DNA of 64,000 bases from DATMER01 sp963741305 (GCA_963741305.1 CAVUHL010000003.1:3968001-4032000); one strand, 5' to 3'; shown: positions 36,780 to 45,277, counted from the stretch's first letter. Translations and numbers: made by a program. The notes: generated by a model from the sequence alone, not told the origin.

Positions 36780-36953
36780 CCCTTTCTCCTCCTCTATGCT
36801 TCTTCGAATTACGGTTGCCTTATCGGGGAAAATCGAACGAACATTCAACAAGACTGGAACGTTAGTCCCAAGCGGGTGGGGTGTCAACGTCCCTCCGGGT
36901 GGGGCACAGAGGGTGGGATCAACTGCTAGAGTAGGCTACGGAGGTGACGTCGC

Positions 36954-37427
36954 ATGTTCGAGCATTCGATCCAAGAGGAGACCTTCGGGAAGGTCAAGGA
37001 GTACCTCGGGGAGCTCTTCGAGGAGCCCTATCACGACCCCGAGAACGACCATTTCTACGTCCGCTACGGGACCACGGTCCTTGAGATCTCGGTCGAGCCC
37101 TACGGCCCTGAGGAGGCCATGGTCACGATCATGTCCTACTGCGTGCAGGACGTGGAGGTGGAGGACGACCTGCTGCTCGGGCTGCTGGAGCTGAACCACC
37201 AGCTCCTCTGCGGATCGTTTTCGGTCGTGGGCAACGACATCTTCTTCGCTCACTCGCTCTTCGGGAGCAGCCTGGAGCCGCGCGACCTGCTGCGGGCAAT
37301 CACCTCGGTGGCGACCCTCGCCGACGACTACGACGACCGGATCGTGGCGCGCTATGGCGGTCAGACTGCCCTCGAGAAGATTCAGGACACGGGCGGCTGG
37401 AAGAAGCGCGCCGGGGATACGATGTGA
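36954..37427 (+). CDS. YbjN domain-containing protein
   Basis: 157 residues with an excellent GGAGGTGA ribosome-binding site before the ATG at 36954. The pattern VKEYLGELFEEPYHDP, FYVRYGTTVLEISVEPYG and LLLGLLELNHQLLCGSFSVVG is the YbjN/type-III-chaperone-like fold. No partner gene indicates its client. Cytoplasmic, probably monocistronic and convergent with smpB. Confidence 0.8.
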   Translation: MFEHSIQEETFGKVKEYLGELFEEPYHDPENDHFYVRYGTTVLEISVEPYGPEEAMVTIMSYCVQDVEVEDDLLLGLLELNHQLLCGSFSVVGNDIFFAHSLFGSSLEPRDLLRAITSVATLADDYDDRIVARYGGQTALEKIQDTGGWKKRAGDTM

Positions 37428-37448
37428 TGATGGGTATGCGATGACTGG

Positions 37449-37943
37449 CTACCAGCGGCCGCCCTTGACGGCCGCTTCGACCTCGCGGTCGAGCTCCCGC
37501 TCCTTCTCCGCCTGCCGCTTGTCATAGAGCTTCTTGCCCTGGGCCAGCGCCAACTCCAGCTTGATCCAGTTGCCCTTGAGGTAGATCTCCAGGGGGATCA
37601 CGGTCATGCCCTTGGTCAGGGTGCGGCCGAAGAAGCGTTCGATCTGCCGGCGCTTGAGGAGCAGCCGCCGGTCGCGGTCGGGCAGGTGGTTCTCGCGGTT
37701 GCCATGGCTGTACGGGCTGATGTGGGTGCCCACGAGCCAGGCCTGGCCGTCGCGGAACTCGACGAAGCTGTCCTTGAGCTGGACCTTGCCCGTGCGCACG
37801 GCCTTGACCTCGGTCCCGGAGAGCGCGATGCCTGCCTCCTCGGTCTCCAGGATGTGGTAGTCGTGCAGCGCGCGCCGGTTCGAGGCCAGCACGCGCTTGA
37901 CCGGCTCCTTGGGCTTGGTCGCGGGGGCGGGCTTGGTCGCCAT
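37449..37943 (-). CDS. smpB: SsrA-binding protein SmpB
   Basis: 164 residues from the ATG at 37941-37943; the longer frame to 38039 is rejected because it reads through the intergenic repeat. Diagnostic motifs are SNRRALHDYHILETEEAGI, LSGTEVKAVR, SFVEFRDGQAW, ISPYSHGNRENH, DRRLLLKRRQI and GNWIKLELALAQGKKLYDKR. It delivers tmRNA to stalled ribosomes. A TATATT box at 37950-37955, six bases upstream, suggests a leaderless mRNA. The tmRNA gene was not found in the window. Confidence 0.98.
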   Translation of the reverse strand: MATKPAPATKPKEPVKRVLASNRRALHDYHILETEEAGIALSGTEVKAVRTGKVQLKDSFVEFRDGQAWLVGTHISPYSHGNRENHLPDRDRRLLLKRRQIERFFGRTLTKGMTVIPLEIYLKGNWIKLELALAQGKKLYDKRQAEKERELDREVEAAVKGGRW

Positions 37944-37949
37944 GCGGGG

Positions 37950-37955
37950 AATATA
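37950..37955 (-). promoter_or_regulatory. -10 box of smpB
   Basis: TATATT on the minus strand six bases before the smpB ATG, without a Shine-Dalgarno between. It is one of a series of boxes at this short distance in the window. Confidence 0.45.
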
Positions 37956-37957
37956 CC

Positions 37958-38092
37958 TCACCCCCTGTCCCCCTCTCCCGGGAGGGAGAGGGGGGACGTG
38001 ACTGAGATCACCTTGCCTTCGTTCAGGCACGACTGCCACAGATACGTTCCCCCTCTCCCTCCCGGGAGAGGGGGACAGGGGGTGAGGTGCTA
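37958..38092. repeat. Palindromic GC-rich intergenic repeat
   Basis: CCTCACCCCCTGTCCCCCTC and the exact mirror GAGGGGGACAGGGGGTGAGG bracket about 135 bases containing TCCCGGGAGGGAGAGG. It lies between the divergent smpB and DUF4390 genes and can form a cruciform. Confidence 0.85.
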
Positions 38093-38105
38093 TCTTTTTC
38101 CCTTG

Positions 38106-38663
38106 ATGAGAACCGTCCTAGCCTTGCTCGGACTGCTTATGCTGGCCGAACAGGCCCGCGCCGAGGCCAAGATCTCCGACCTGCGGGCCGCCCTGGACGG
38201 CGAGCGGGTGCTCGCCAGCTTCAACCTGGCTGGTGGGCTGGACCGCCGGCTTTCGCAGCGCATCGACTCCGGCCTGCCCACCTCCATCCTCTACGAGATC
38301 GAGCTGCACAAGGACCGCAAGCGGTGGTACGACAACCGGCTCGACCGCGCTACCCTGGAGGCCGTGGCCGTGCATGACGCCGTGGCCCGCACCTACACCG
38401 TCCACCTCAAGCTGGACGGCGAGTTGATCGAGAGCCGTACCGTGCGCGACCGCGAGGCCCTGGAAGCAGCCATGACACGGATCGACGGAGTCCCCGTCTT
38501 CACCCTGGGCCAGGGCGTCCCGCGCGGCCGGCTGCTGATCAAGGTGCGGGCCCAGCTCGGCTCGCGCACCATCCTGTCGTTCATCCCCGCGGCGATCCAT
38601 ACGGAGTGGAGGGACTCCAACAAGTTCCGGTATCCGGGCCCCCGCCGAGAGCCCTCGCCGTGA
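38106..38663 (+). CDS. DUF4390 domain protein, exported
   Basis: 185 residues from the ATG at 38106, with a signal peptide (TVLALLGLLMLAEQARA). The pattern KISDLRAALDGERVLASFNL, LPTSILYEIELHKDRKRWYD and VPVFTLGQGVPRGRLLIKV is the DUF4390 family. In several bacteria this gene directly precedes an NtrY-type histidine kinase, as here (GTGA overlap), so a role as extracytoplasmic partner of the kinase is inferred. Confidence 0.85.
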   Translation: MRTVLALLGLLMLAEQARAEAKISDLRAALDGERVLASFNLAGGLDRRLSQRIDSGLPTSILYEIELHKDRKRWYDNRLDRATLEAVAVHDAVARTYTVHLKLDGELIESRTVRDREALEAAMTRIDGVPVFTLGQGVPRGRLLIKVRAQLGSRTILSFIPAAIHTEWRDSNKFRYPGPRREPSP

Positions 38664-40471
38664 GCTATCGCGCCAGGATCGAGCGCCTCCTCAGGAACTA
38701 CCGCGTCCTCCTGGGAGGCCTGGCTGCCCTGCTGCTCCTCTTCACCCTCCTCTTCTACCTGTCGCAGCGCGGGCGCGACCTCCCCGCCGCGCTGGTGACG
38801 AACCGGGTCCTCCTGTTCGTCCTCTGGTACGTCAACGTCATCCTGATCCTGGTCGTCGCCTTCGTCCTGCTGCGCAACCTGATCAAGCTGCTGGTCGAAC
38901 GCCGCCACCGCATCCTGGGCTCCAACTTCAAGTTCAAGCTGGTCGCCACCTACGTCGGCCTGTCGCTGATCCCGGTCCTCGTCCTGTTCTTCATCGCCAT
39001 GGAGCTGCTCCAGGGATCGTTCGACCGCTGGTTCAACACCCCGCTGGCGCCGGTTCTGGAGCGGGGAAACGCGGTAGCTCACGCCTTCTACGACCACATC
39101 GAGGGCACGGCCCTGCACGATGCCTCGCGGGCCCTCCAGGAGGTGCGGGGGATCGACCTGGAGCAGGCCGAGGAGCGCCCGCGGCTCACCCGGCGGCTGC
39201 AGGAGCTGCTGGCCGAGCTCGACCTGGACCTGTTGGCCGTCTACGAGGGGAACGACCTCGTCAACGCGGTGGTCGACTCGCAGTCGGGCATCCCCGACCT
39301 GCCCGAGCCGGGCCGCGACTTCCTCCGGGAAGCTGCGCGGGAGGGCCGGGCCGTACGGATGGACGCGCCTGCCGGTGTGCCCGGCCGGCTCGTGCTCGCC
39401 GCGGTATCCGAAGCAGGGCGAACCGTGGTGGCCGGGACTCTGCTCGATCCCGTCGTGGCCGAGCAGACGGACCAGCTCGTGCGCGACTTCCAGTCCTACC
39501 GGCAGCTCGAGGTGCAGAAGGACGACCTGCGGGCCAGCCACGTCCTGCTCTTCATCATGGTCACGCTGCTGGTCCTCCTGGGCGCCTCCTGGGCCGGCCT
39601 TTACCTGGCGCGCCGGGTGACCGTGCCGATCCAGGCGCTGGCCGAGGGGACGCGGGCGATCAGCGGCGGCGACCTCAGCCACCGGGTGGACGTCGAGGCG
39701 GACGACGAGCTGGGTGTCCTGGTCGACTCGTTCAACCGGATGACGGCCGAGCTGGCGAGCAATAAGGAGGCCCTGGACCGGAGCAACCGGGAGCTGGTGG
39801 AGGCGCAGCGGCTCGCGGCCTGGAACGAGGCGGCGCGGCGCATCGCGCATGAGATCAAGAACCCGCTCACGCCGATCCGCCTGTCAGCCGAGCGCCTGCT
39901 GCGCAAGCATCAGCAGCGGGACCCCGGGATCGGCAAGGCCATCGAGGAGGGGGTGGAGATCATCGTCCGCGAGGTAGTGACGCTGCAGGGGATGGTGGAC
40001 GAGTTCTCCCGCTACGCCCGCATGCCCCGCCCGCGGCCCGCTCCGGTCGACCTGTCGCGGTTGGTAGGAGACACGCTGAACCTCTATCGCGACCTCAAGC
40101 CCGGAGTGGAGGTCGAAGGGCAGGTCGAAGACGGGGCCTCGCCCGCGATGCTCGACGCCGAGCAGATGCGGCGGGCGCTGATCAATCTCCTGGACAACGC
40201 GGTAGAGGCCACTGAGGCGCCCGGAAAGGTGACGGTCTCCGCCACCAGGGATGATGGTCATCTCCGGATCCGGGTAGCGGATACGGGCAAGGGCATCCCG
40301 CTGGCGTCGCGGGAGAAGCTCTTCCTCCCCTACTACTCCACCAAGGGCCGGGGCACCGGCCTGGGCCTGGCCATCGTCCACCGCATCGTCACCGACCACC
40401 ACGGCTCGATCCGGGTGGAGGACAACGTGCCCCAGGGGACGGTGTTCACGGTGGAGCTGCCGGCGGAGTAG
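38660..40471 (+). CDS. NtrY-type membrane sensor histidine kinase
   Basis: 603 residues from the GTG at 38660, which overlaps the DUF4390 stop (GTGA). TM spans are VLLGGLAALLLLFTLLFYL, VLLFVLWYVNVILILVVAFV, FKLVATYVGLSLIPVLVLFF and, after a periplasmic sensor region, FIMVTLLVLLGASWAGLY. Then come HAMP (RRVTVPIQALAEGTRAI), the HisKA H-box RRIAHEIKNPLTPIRLS and a HATPase with N box ALINLLDNAVEA, ADTGKGIP and GTGLGLAIVHRIV. It is predicted to phosphorylate an NtrX-like response regulator, but none follows; the next gene is a Ser/Thr kinase. The regulator is probably elsewhere. Confidence 0.93.
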   Translation: MSYRARIERLLRNYRVLLGGLAALLLLFTLLFYLSQRGRDLPAALVTNRVLLFVLWYVNVILILVVAFVLLRNLIKLLVERRHRILGSNFKFKLVATYVGLSLIPVLVLFFIAMELLQGSFDRWFNTPLAPVLERGNAVAHAFYDHIEGTALHDASRALQEVRGIDLEQAEERPRLTRRLQELLAELDLDLLAVYEGNDLVNAVVDSQSGIPDLPEPGRDFLREAAREGRAVRMDAPAGVPGRLVLAAVSEAGRTVVAGTLLDPVVAEQTDQLVRDFQSYRQLEVQKDDLRASHVLLFIMVTLLVLLGASWAGLYLARRVTVPIQALAEGTRAISGGDLSHRVDVEADDELGVLVDSFNRMTAELASNKEALDRSNRELVEAQRLAAWNEAARRIAHEIKNPLTPIRLSAERLLRKHQQRDPGIGKAIEEGVEIIVREVVTLQGMVDEFSRYARMPRPRPAPVDLSRLVGDTLNLYRDLKPGVEVEGQVEDGASPAMLDAEQMRRALINLLDNAVEATEAPGKVTVSATRDDGHLRIRVADTGKGIPLASREKLFLPYYSTKGRGTGLGLAIVHRIVTDHHGSIRVEDNVPQGTVFTVELPAE

Positions 40472-40542
40472 GAGGCCCTCACCCCCCGGCCCCCTCTCCC
40501 GGTCCCCCGAGCACACCCTCCCCGGGAGAGGGGGAGACTTCC
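40471..40542. repeat. Palindromic GC-rich intergenic repeat
   Basis: One short copy of the CCTCACCCCCCGGCCCCCTC...CCCCGGGAGAGGGGGAGAC family, nearly the same text as at 31440 and 28190. It lies directly after the histidine kinase stop and may act as terminator. Confidence 0.75.
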
Positions 40543-40588
40543 TGTACTCCTTGATAGAATCATCGGGCAGTCACCCTGGGAGCCCTGA

Positions 40589-42379
40589 ATGATCGAGCGC
40601 GTCCTCAGCAACAACTACCGGATCGTAGAGAAGGTCGGCGAAGGCGGCATGGGGGCCGTGTATCGCGCGGTCGACCTGATGCTGGACCGCGATGTGGCGA
40701 TCAAGGCGATCCGGCCCGAGCTGGCGCGGGAGCCGGAGATCGTCGAGCGCTTCCGCAGCGAGGCGCGCCTGCTGGCGCGGGTGAGCCACCCCGCCATCGC
40801 CACGATCTACAGCTTCTTCCAGGACGGCGACGACCTCTTCCTGGCCATGGAGTTCGTGCGCGGCCGGAGCCTCTCCCGGGTCCTCGAGAATGAGGGCGCG
40901 CTGCCCTGGGACCAGGCCGTGCGGCTCCTCTCCTCCGCCATGGAGGGGATCGAGGTCGCGCACCGGGCCGGGATCATCCACCGCGACCTCAAGCCCGACA
41001 ACCTGATGATCAGTGAGGCAGGCAACGTCAAGGTGATGGACTTCGGGATCGCCCGCGCGGCCGGGAGCGGCCATCTAACCCGTACCGGCCTGCTCGTCGG
41101 CACCCTGCGCTATATGGCGCCGGAGCAGATCCAGGGGGAGGAGGCGGACCACCGGGTGGACATCTACGCTCTCGGCGCCGTCCTCTACCAGACGATCACC
41201 GGGCGGTCGGCGTTCGACGGCAAGAGCGACTACGCGATCATCAAGGCCCAGATCGAGGACATGCCGCCGCCGCCGAGCACGGTGGTGCCGGGGATCCCCG
41301 GCTGGCTCGACCGGTCCGTGCTCCGCGCCCTGGCCAAGAAGCCGGCCGAGCGCTTCCAGAGCGTCGAGGAGATGCGCCGATTCCTCGCCACCCGAGGCGG
41401 GACTGTAACGGGCGGCTCTGGAGGCGATACAACCCGGGTCACCGGCACCCGCCCTGAAGCCATCACGGAATTGCCGACCCTCGTCACGCCTCCGCGGCCG
41501 GTGCCCCGGCCCGCGGTCCCCTCGCTTCCCTCTCTTCCGACATCGGCCTCCCAGCCTCCGCCCGAAGCGGGCTCCTACCGGCCGATCTCCTCGGGCGGAA
41601 TGGGCTGGAAGCTGGCCGTGGGGGTCGCCGCCGTGCTGGCCGTGCTGACCGGGATAGGCATCGCGTATTGGAGCCGGGAGGAGCCTCAGGAGACGGTAGC
41701 CGAGGCTTTGACGAACAATCCCGCGCTTCCAGCGCAGAGCCTGGCGGATGCTCCCCCACCCGCTCAGCCGTCGGCGGTGCCTCTCCCGGCCGCGACGCCG
41801 GAACGGGCTCCCGAGAGGAAGCCTCGCCCAGAACCCACGCCTTTCCCATCGAGGCCCGAGCCAACGCCCGTGGCGCAGGAGCCCACTGTCCCGATCGGCC
41901 CGGTGGAGGCGCCTGCCCCGCAAAGGCCCGAGCCGACGCCATCCCCATCGCCTGAGGTTGCGGCGGAGATCCCGGCAGCGCCGATCGAGGAGCTGCGGCG
42001 GCTGGGGGGTGAGCTGCAGGCCGAGAGCACGCAGCTCCTGGAAACCTACCTTGCCTTCCTGGAAAAGAAAGAGGACGGCGGGGCCGACATCACGGATGCC
42101 GACGAGGAGCTGGAGGGTTTGATCGAAACTTTCTCCGAGGCCGCCGAGAAGCTCAACACCCACCTCGCGGGCGGCGGCTTCTTCGCAAAAATTCGCAACC
42201 GCAAGGACAAGGATGCCCGGCCGCAGCTCGAGAAGCGCTTCAAGGCCCTGGCCGACCGCGGGGTCCAGGTGGACCGGCTCATGAACCAGGTCCAGCCCGG
42301 CCCCGAGGTCCGCCAGGCCTGGCAGGGCATCCGCGCCCGCTGGCAGCGGGCGGGGACGATCATCTCGGGACTCAAGTAG
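40589..42379 (+). CDS. Membrane Ser/Thr protein kinase with Pro-rich linker
   Basis: 596 residues. The kinase domain spans residues about 10-265, with Gly loop VGEGGMGAVY, Lys in VAIKAIRP, catalytic loop IIHRDLKPDNLM, DFG and MAPEQ, all intact. A Pro/Ser-rich linker follows, then a TM helix (GWKLAVGVAAVLAVLTGIGI), a long Pro/Glu/Ala-rich stretch and a helical C-terminal ~120 residues with a basic patch (FFAKIRNRKDKDARPQ). There are no PASTA repeats. The C-terminal extracytoplasmic helical part is of unknown family. It may be cotranscribed with the histidine kinase, though a repeat and a TAGAAT box at 40555-40560 suggest its own promoter. Confidence 0.9.
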   Translation: MIERVLSNNYRIVEKVGEGGMGAVYRAVDLMLDRDVAIKAIRPELAREPEIVERFRSEARLLARVSHPAIATIYSFFQDGDDLFLAMEFVRGRSLSRVLENEGALPWDQAVRLLSSAMEGIEVAHRAGIIHRDLKPDNLMISEAGNVKVMDFGIARAAGSGHLTRTGLLVGTLRYMAPEQIQGEEADHRVDIYALGAVLYQTITGRSAFDGKSDYAIIKAQIEDMPPPPSTVVPGIPGWLDRSVLRALAKKPAERFQSVEEMRRFLATRGGTVTGGSGGDTTRVTGTRPEAITELPTLVTPPRPVPRPAVPSLPSLPTSASQPPPEAGSYRPISSGGMGWKLAVGVAAVLAVLTGIGIAYWSREEPQETVAEALTNNPALPAQSLADAPPPAQPSAVPLPAATPERAPERKPRPEPTPFPSRPEPTPVAQEPTVPIGPVEAPAPQRPEPTPSPSPEVAAEIPAAPIEELRRLGGELQAESTQLLETYLAFLEKKEDGGADITDADEELEGLIETFSEAAEKLNTHLAGGGFFAKIRNRKDKDARPQLEKRFKALADRGVQVDRLMNQVQPGPEVRQAWQGIRARWQRAGTIISGLK

Positions 42380-42381
42380 CG

Positions 42382-43575
42382 CTAATACCGGAACACTGCC
42401 GCGAGCTGCTTCCCTTCCGGCACCTCCTGCTGGTCCACTACGAAGACCTTGCCGCCGTTGAGGTACGCCTGCACGGCAGCGAGGTCGAGCAGATCCTCGT
42501 TGCCGTTGCGAGGCCCGTCGTCGCCGGACTGGAGCTTGATCTTGCGGTTCTCGCCGCCGTCGTAGCTGCCCCAGACCCGGACGCCGCGAGCCACGAACAG
42601 CGACTCGACCCGGCCGTCGTGGGCGGCGGGCAGCACCTCGTTCAAGTCGGTCGAAGAGCGCCCGGAGCCGGTGAGGTCCCCGAAGCGCTCGGCGGCCTTG
42701 CCGCGCTCCTGCAGGAAATGGGGCTCCACGATCTCCCAGGCGGCGGCGTGCAGGTCCTCCGCCTTCTCCCCCTCCATGTTCCCGCGCAGGGCGTCCTCGC
42801 AGATGTTCTGGAACGTGGTCGCCGCGTTGCGGTAGATAGGCAGCAGGTACTCCACACCGGCGAGGACGACGGGCGCCTTGCGGTCGATGTCGATCCTCCC
42901 GAGAGCGTCGTCGAAGCGCTCGAAATAGTTGCGCAGCTCGGCATCGAGGTTCGGCTCCCCCGTGGCATGGGCGGAGAACATCGGTCCGCCGCGGGGACCC
43001 ATGGAAAAGCGGTGCGGCGTCTTGCTGCTCGTGCTGGCCTGCATCTGGATCTGCTTCAGGTCCCCTAGCGCCTCGGTGAAGCTGGTCGGGACGCCCTGGG
43101 ACTCCAGGTCGACCTCCTCGACCCGGAACCGCGAGCCGCTGAGCAAGCGGATGTTCTTGCGGCTGAGGGCGAGGATGTAGAAATGGCCGTCACCGTCGCC
43201 GGAGAGCAGGGGGAGGAGCGGCTTCAGGTGGAAGCGCTTCTCCACGACCGCCAGCTCGTTGAGCTCCACCGGCAGGCGGAAGCTCTTGAACGTGTCCGGC
43301 GAGAGGAACAGGGCCAGGCCGTCGCTCTGGTGGAGCCAGAAGGAGTTGTCGTCGACGAGCTGCTTCACGGGGTCCAGCAGCTTGTCCGCGTCCGGGCCGC
43401 GCATCCCCCAGTCCTCCTCCAGGCGCTCAGCGACCTCGCGGACCACGTTTTTGAGGCGGATCGGGTTCTGCTGTTTCTCCGCGCCGGCCCGGAAGGTCGG
43501 CAGGAAGATGGAGACGCAAGGCCCCCCGGCGGTCCGGAGAAGCGGCTCGATGTCTTTTCTGGGAAGCAAGCTCAT
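42382..43575 (-). CDS. baeRF family 3 protein (archaeo-eukaryotic release factor-like)
   Basis: 397 residues with AAGGAGG before the ATG at 43573-43575. The pattern GGPCVSIFLPTFRAGAEKQQ, IRLKNVVREVAERL, FWLHQSDGLALFLSP, RFHLKPLLPLLSG and FYILALSRKNIRLLSG fits the baeRF3 group of bacterial eRF1/Pelota-like proteins. It is proposed in the literature to act on ribosomes under stress, but the biochemical role is unproven. It ends three bases from the Ser/Thr kinase stop (convergent). Repeat island D lies just upstream. Confidence 0.8.
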   Translation of the reverse strand: MSLLPRKDIEPLLRTAGGPCVSIFLPTFRAGAEKQQNPIRLKNVVREVAERLEEDWGMRGPDADKLLDPVKQLVDDNSFWLHQSDGLALFLSPDTFKSFRLPVELNELAVVEKRFHLKPLLPLLSGDGDGHFYILALSRKNIRLLSGSRFRVEEVDLESQGVPTSFTEALGDLKQIQMQASTSSKTPHRFSMGPRGGPMFSAHATGEPNLDAELRNYFERFDDALGRIDIDRKAPVVLAGVEYLLPIYRNAATTFQNICEDALRGNMEGEKAEDLHAAAWEIVEPHFLQERGKAAERFGDLTGSGRSSTDLNEVLPAAHDGRVESLFVARGVRVWGSYDGGENRKIKLQSGDDGPRNGNEDLLDLAAVQAYLNGGKVFVVDQQEVPEGKQLAAVFRY

Positions 43576-43659
43576 GCGGGTAACCTCCTTGCTGGTTCGG
43601 TGGGAGCCCGGAGGAGTGCGGCCGGGCCTCTGGATCTACATCAGCAATCAGCGTGCCTT

Positions 43660-43895
43660 GAAACCCGCGGCGCAGGCCGCTCAACCGGCGAGCAGGCCGG
43701 CGCAACCCGCGGGAGGAGCCGGAAAACCCGCGGGTTGTGACCCCAAACCCGCCGGTTGGAGGGCTCAACCCGGCGGTGGAGACGAAAAACCTGCGAATTG
43801 GATGATTCAACCGGCGGGTGGAGACCAAAAACCCGCCGGTTTTTTGTTGCAACCGGCGGGTTGGAACACAAAACCCGCGGGTTTGTAGGCTCCCG
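43660..43895. repeat. 21-bp tandem repeat island D
   Basis: About eight to ten units at exact 21-bp spacing with palindromic cores AAACCCGCGGGTTT and CAACCGGCGGGTTGG alternating. Plus-strand reading gives KPAGxxx/QPAGxxx heptads. Because the cores are palindromic with wobble positions facing wobble positions, the minus strand also reads QPAGxxx or KPAGxxx. Pro codons vary CCC/CCG/CCT and Ala codons GCG/GCC. It lies between the start of the baeRF3 gene and the stop of the Uma2 gene. No supported gene start was seen. Confidence 0.85.
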
Positions 43896-43927
43896 TCGCG
43901 CGTTTAGCGGCTCCAGCCGCGGCCGGC

Positions 43928-44506
43928 CTAGGCGGAGGAACCGGGCACACGCTCGTAGACATCCGCCAGGTGCAGCGTGCAGCCAATCGAGCCGAGGGAG
44001 ACCGTCTCTTCAAGCCGGCTGGCTTCGGAGAGGAGCCAGTGGCCATCTTCCTGGCGGGTGAGCAGCTCCACCCTGATCTCCTCCTGGGACACCAGAAGGT
44101 ATTCGCGCAGAGAGTCCAGAGTGCGGTAGTGAGCGGCTTTCTTGCCACGGTCGTAGCCTTCGGTCGAGGGGGACAGAACCTCTATGAGAAGGGTGGGATT
44201 GAGCAGGGTATCAAGCTCCCCGTCCTCGAACCGCGGCTCACCGCAGACCACCGAGATGTCCGGGTACGTATAGAGGCCCGTCGCCGGAATGTGGACCCGC
44301 ATGTCGCCGACATACGCCTCGCACCCGCGCCCCCGAAGCTGGGCGTAAAGAGCGCCGGAAAGATTCCAGACGATCAGATTGTGCAGCCGGCTCGCCCCCG
44401 ACATCGCAAAGACGCCGCCGTTGAGATACTCGCTCTTCGTCTCCGCGTGCCGCTCTGCGGCCAGATAGTCTTCGAGGCTGATGCGGCTGTGGGGCTCGGC
44501 GGACAT
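43928..44506 (-). CDS. Uma2 family (DUF820) endonuclease-fold protein
   Basis: 192 residues from the ATG at 44504-44506. The Uma2 restriction-endonuclease-like pattern is clear: RISLEDYLAAERHAETKSEY, then VGDMRVHIP, YTYPDISVVCG (catalytic Asp), LLNPTLLIEVLSPST (Glu) and KAAHYRTLDSLREYLLVSQ. The frame stays open upstream to 44956 through repeat island E, but that part lacks family similarity. A TATCCT box at 44513-44518, six bases before the ATG, supports this start. The gene is flanked on both sides by different 21-bp islands. Uma2 genes are often multicopy and mobile; function unproven. Confidence 0.88.
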   Translation of the reverse strand: MSAEPHSRISLEDYLAAERHAETKSEYLNGGVFAMSGASRLHNLIVWNLSGALYAQLRGRGCEAYVGDMRVHIPATGLYTYPDISVVCGEPRFEDGELDTLLNPTLLIEVLSPSTEGYDRGKKAAHYRTLDSLREYLLVSQEEIRVELLTRQEDGHWLLSEASRLEETVSLGSIGCTLHLADVYERVPGSSA

Positions 44507-44539
44507 GGGGAAAGGATACCACCCTGACATGGCTGGCCC

Positions 44540-44850
44540 GCCGTCGGCGCGCGCGAGCCGGCAGCCGCGCGGATGCCCTGCTCCCCGGCGCTGGCGGCGT
44601 GCTCCCCGACGCGCGCGGGCCGCTGACGTCGGGGAGAAGCCCGTCCCCCTGCGTCGATGACGTGCTCCCCGATGAAAACAGACCATCCCTGCCGGGGATG
44701 ACCTCGTTCCCCAACGCACGCGGCTTGCTCCCTGACGCCCGCGCGCCGCCAGCGCTGGGGAGAGGCTCCTCCCCACTAGGGAGAACCCCGCTCCCCAACG
44801 CGGGCAACCCGCCAGCGCGGCGGGCGAGCCGCTCCCCGATGGGGTTGGCT
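44540..44850. repeat. 21-bp tandem repeat island E
   Basis: About 14 units in strict 21-bp register. Units occur in two orientations: forward TGCTCCCCGACGCGCGCG-like and reverse CGCCAGCGCTGGGGAGAG-like, so CTCCCC and GGGGAG cores recur at the same phase. It sits upstream of the Uma2 gene and keeps that frame open. No gene start is supported within it. Confidence 0.85.
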
Positions 44851-45043
44851 CAGCCAACGGCGCCGGAACATCGGCAGCATCCGGTATCTGGTGGGAGTTC
44901 TTCTTTCGTGATAGAAATCGCCGCCAAACAAACCAGGATCTCGAGGAGAGAGGCAACTTGGCGGACCACGATCACGCGTGCAAGCTGCTGTTCTCTCATG
45001 CTCCCCTTGTTACGGACCTGTTGAACTTTGGGAGGTGAAGACC

Positions 45044-45277
45044 ATGTTGGCAGAGAACACAATCGATTGGAGTCGGGAGTATAAGGACCAGGGGCGGCAG
45101 GAGACCCTTCAAGCCCTGCTTCCTGCCGTGCTCGCTCAGCTTGAGCAGCGGTTCGGCTCTCTCAGCGAAGAGGCGCGAAGCCGAGTCGAGGCGATCGACT
45201 CCGCCGAGGAACTGGCAGAGTTGCTCACGCGCCTGCTCTCCGCGTCCTCGCTCGCCGAGCTCGGCCTGGCCTCCTAG
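45044..45277 (+). CDS. Short DUF4351-like protein
   Basis: 77 residues with a strong GGGAGGTGAAG site before the ATG at 45044. The text LEQRFGSLSEEARSRVEAID and SAEELAELLTRLLSASSLAE resembles the C-terminal DUF4351 module of Rpn-type PD-(D/E)XK nucleases. The nuclease part is absent, and the N-terminus (MLAENTIDWSREYKDQG) joins directly to the module. It may be a decayed nuclease gene or a free-standing small protein. Its stop TAG overlaps the znuB-like stop of the opposite strand (shared CTAG). Confidence 0.6.
   Translation: MLAENTIDWSREYKDQGRQETLQALLPAVLAQLEQRFGSLSEEARSRVEAIDSAEELAELLTRLLSASSLAELGLAS

Noticed and set aside
43660..43895. Possible CRISPR array
   Set aside because: Units are contiguous, degenerate and 21 bp long with no unique spacers, and no cas genes are present.
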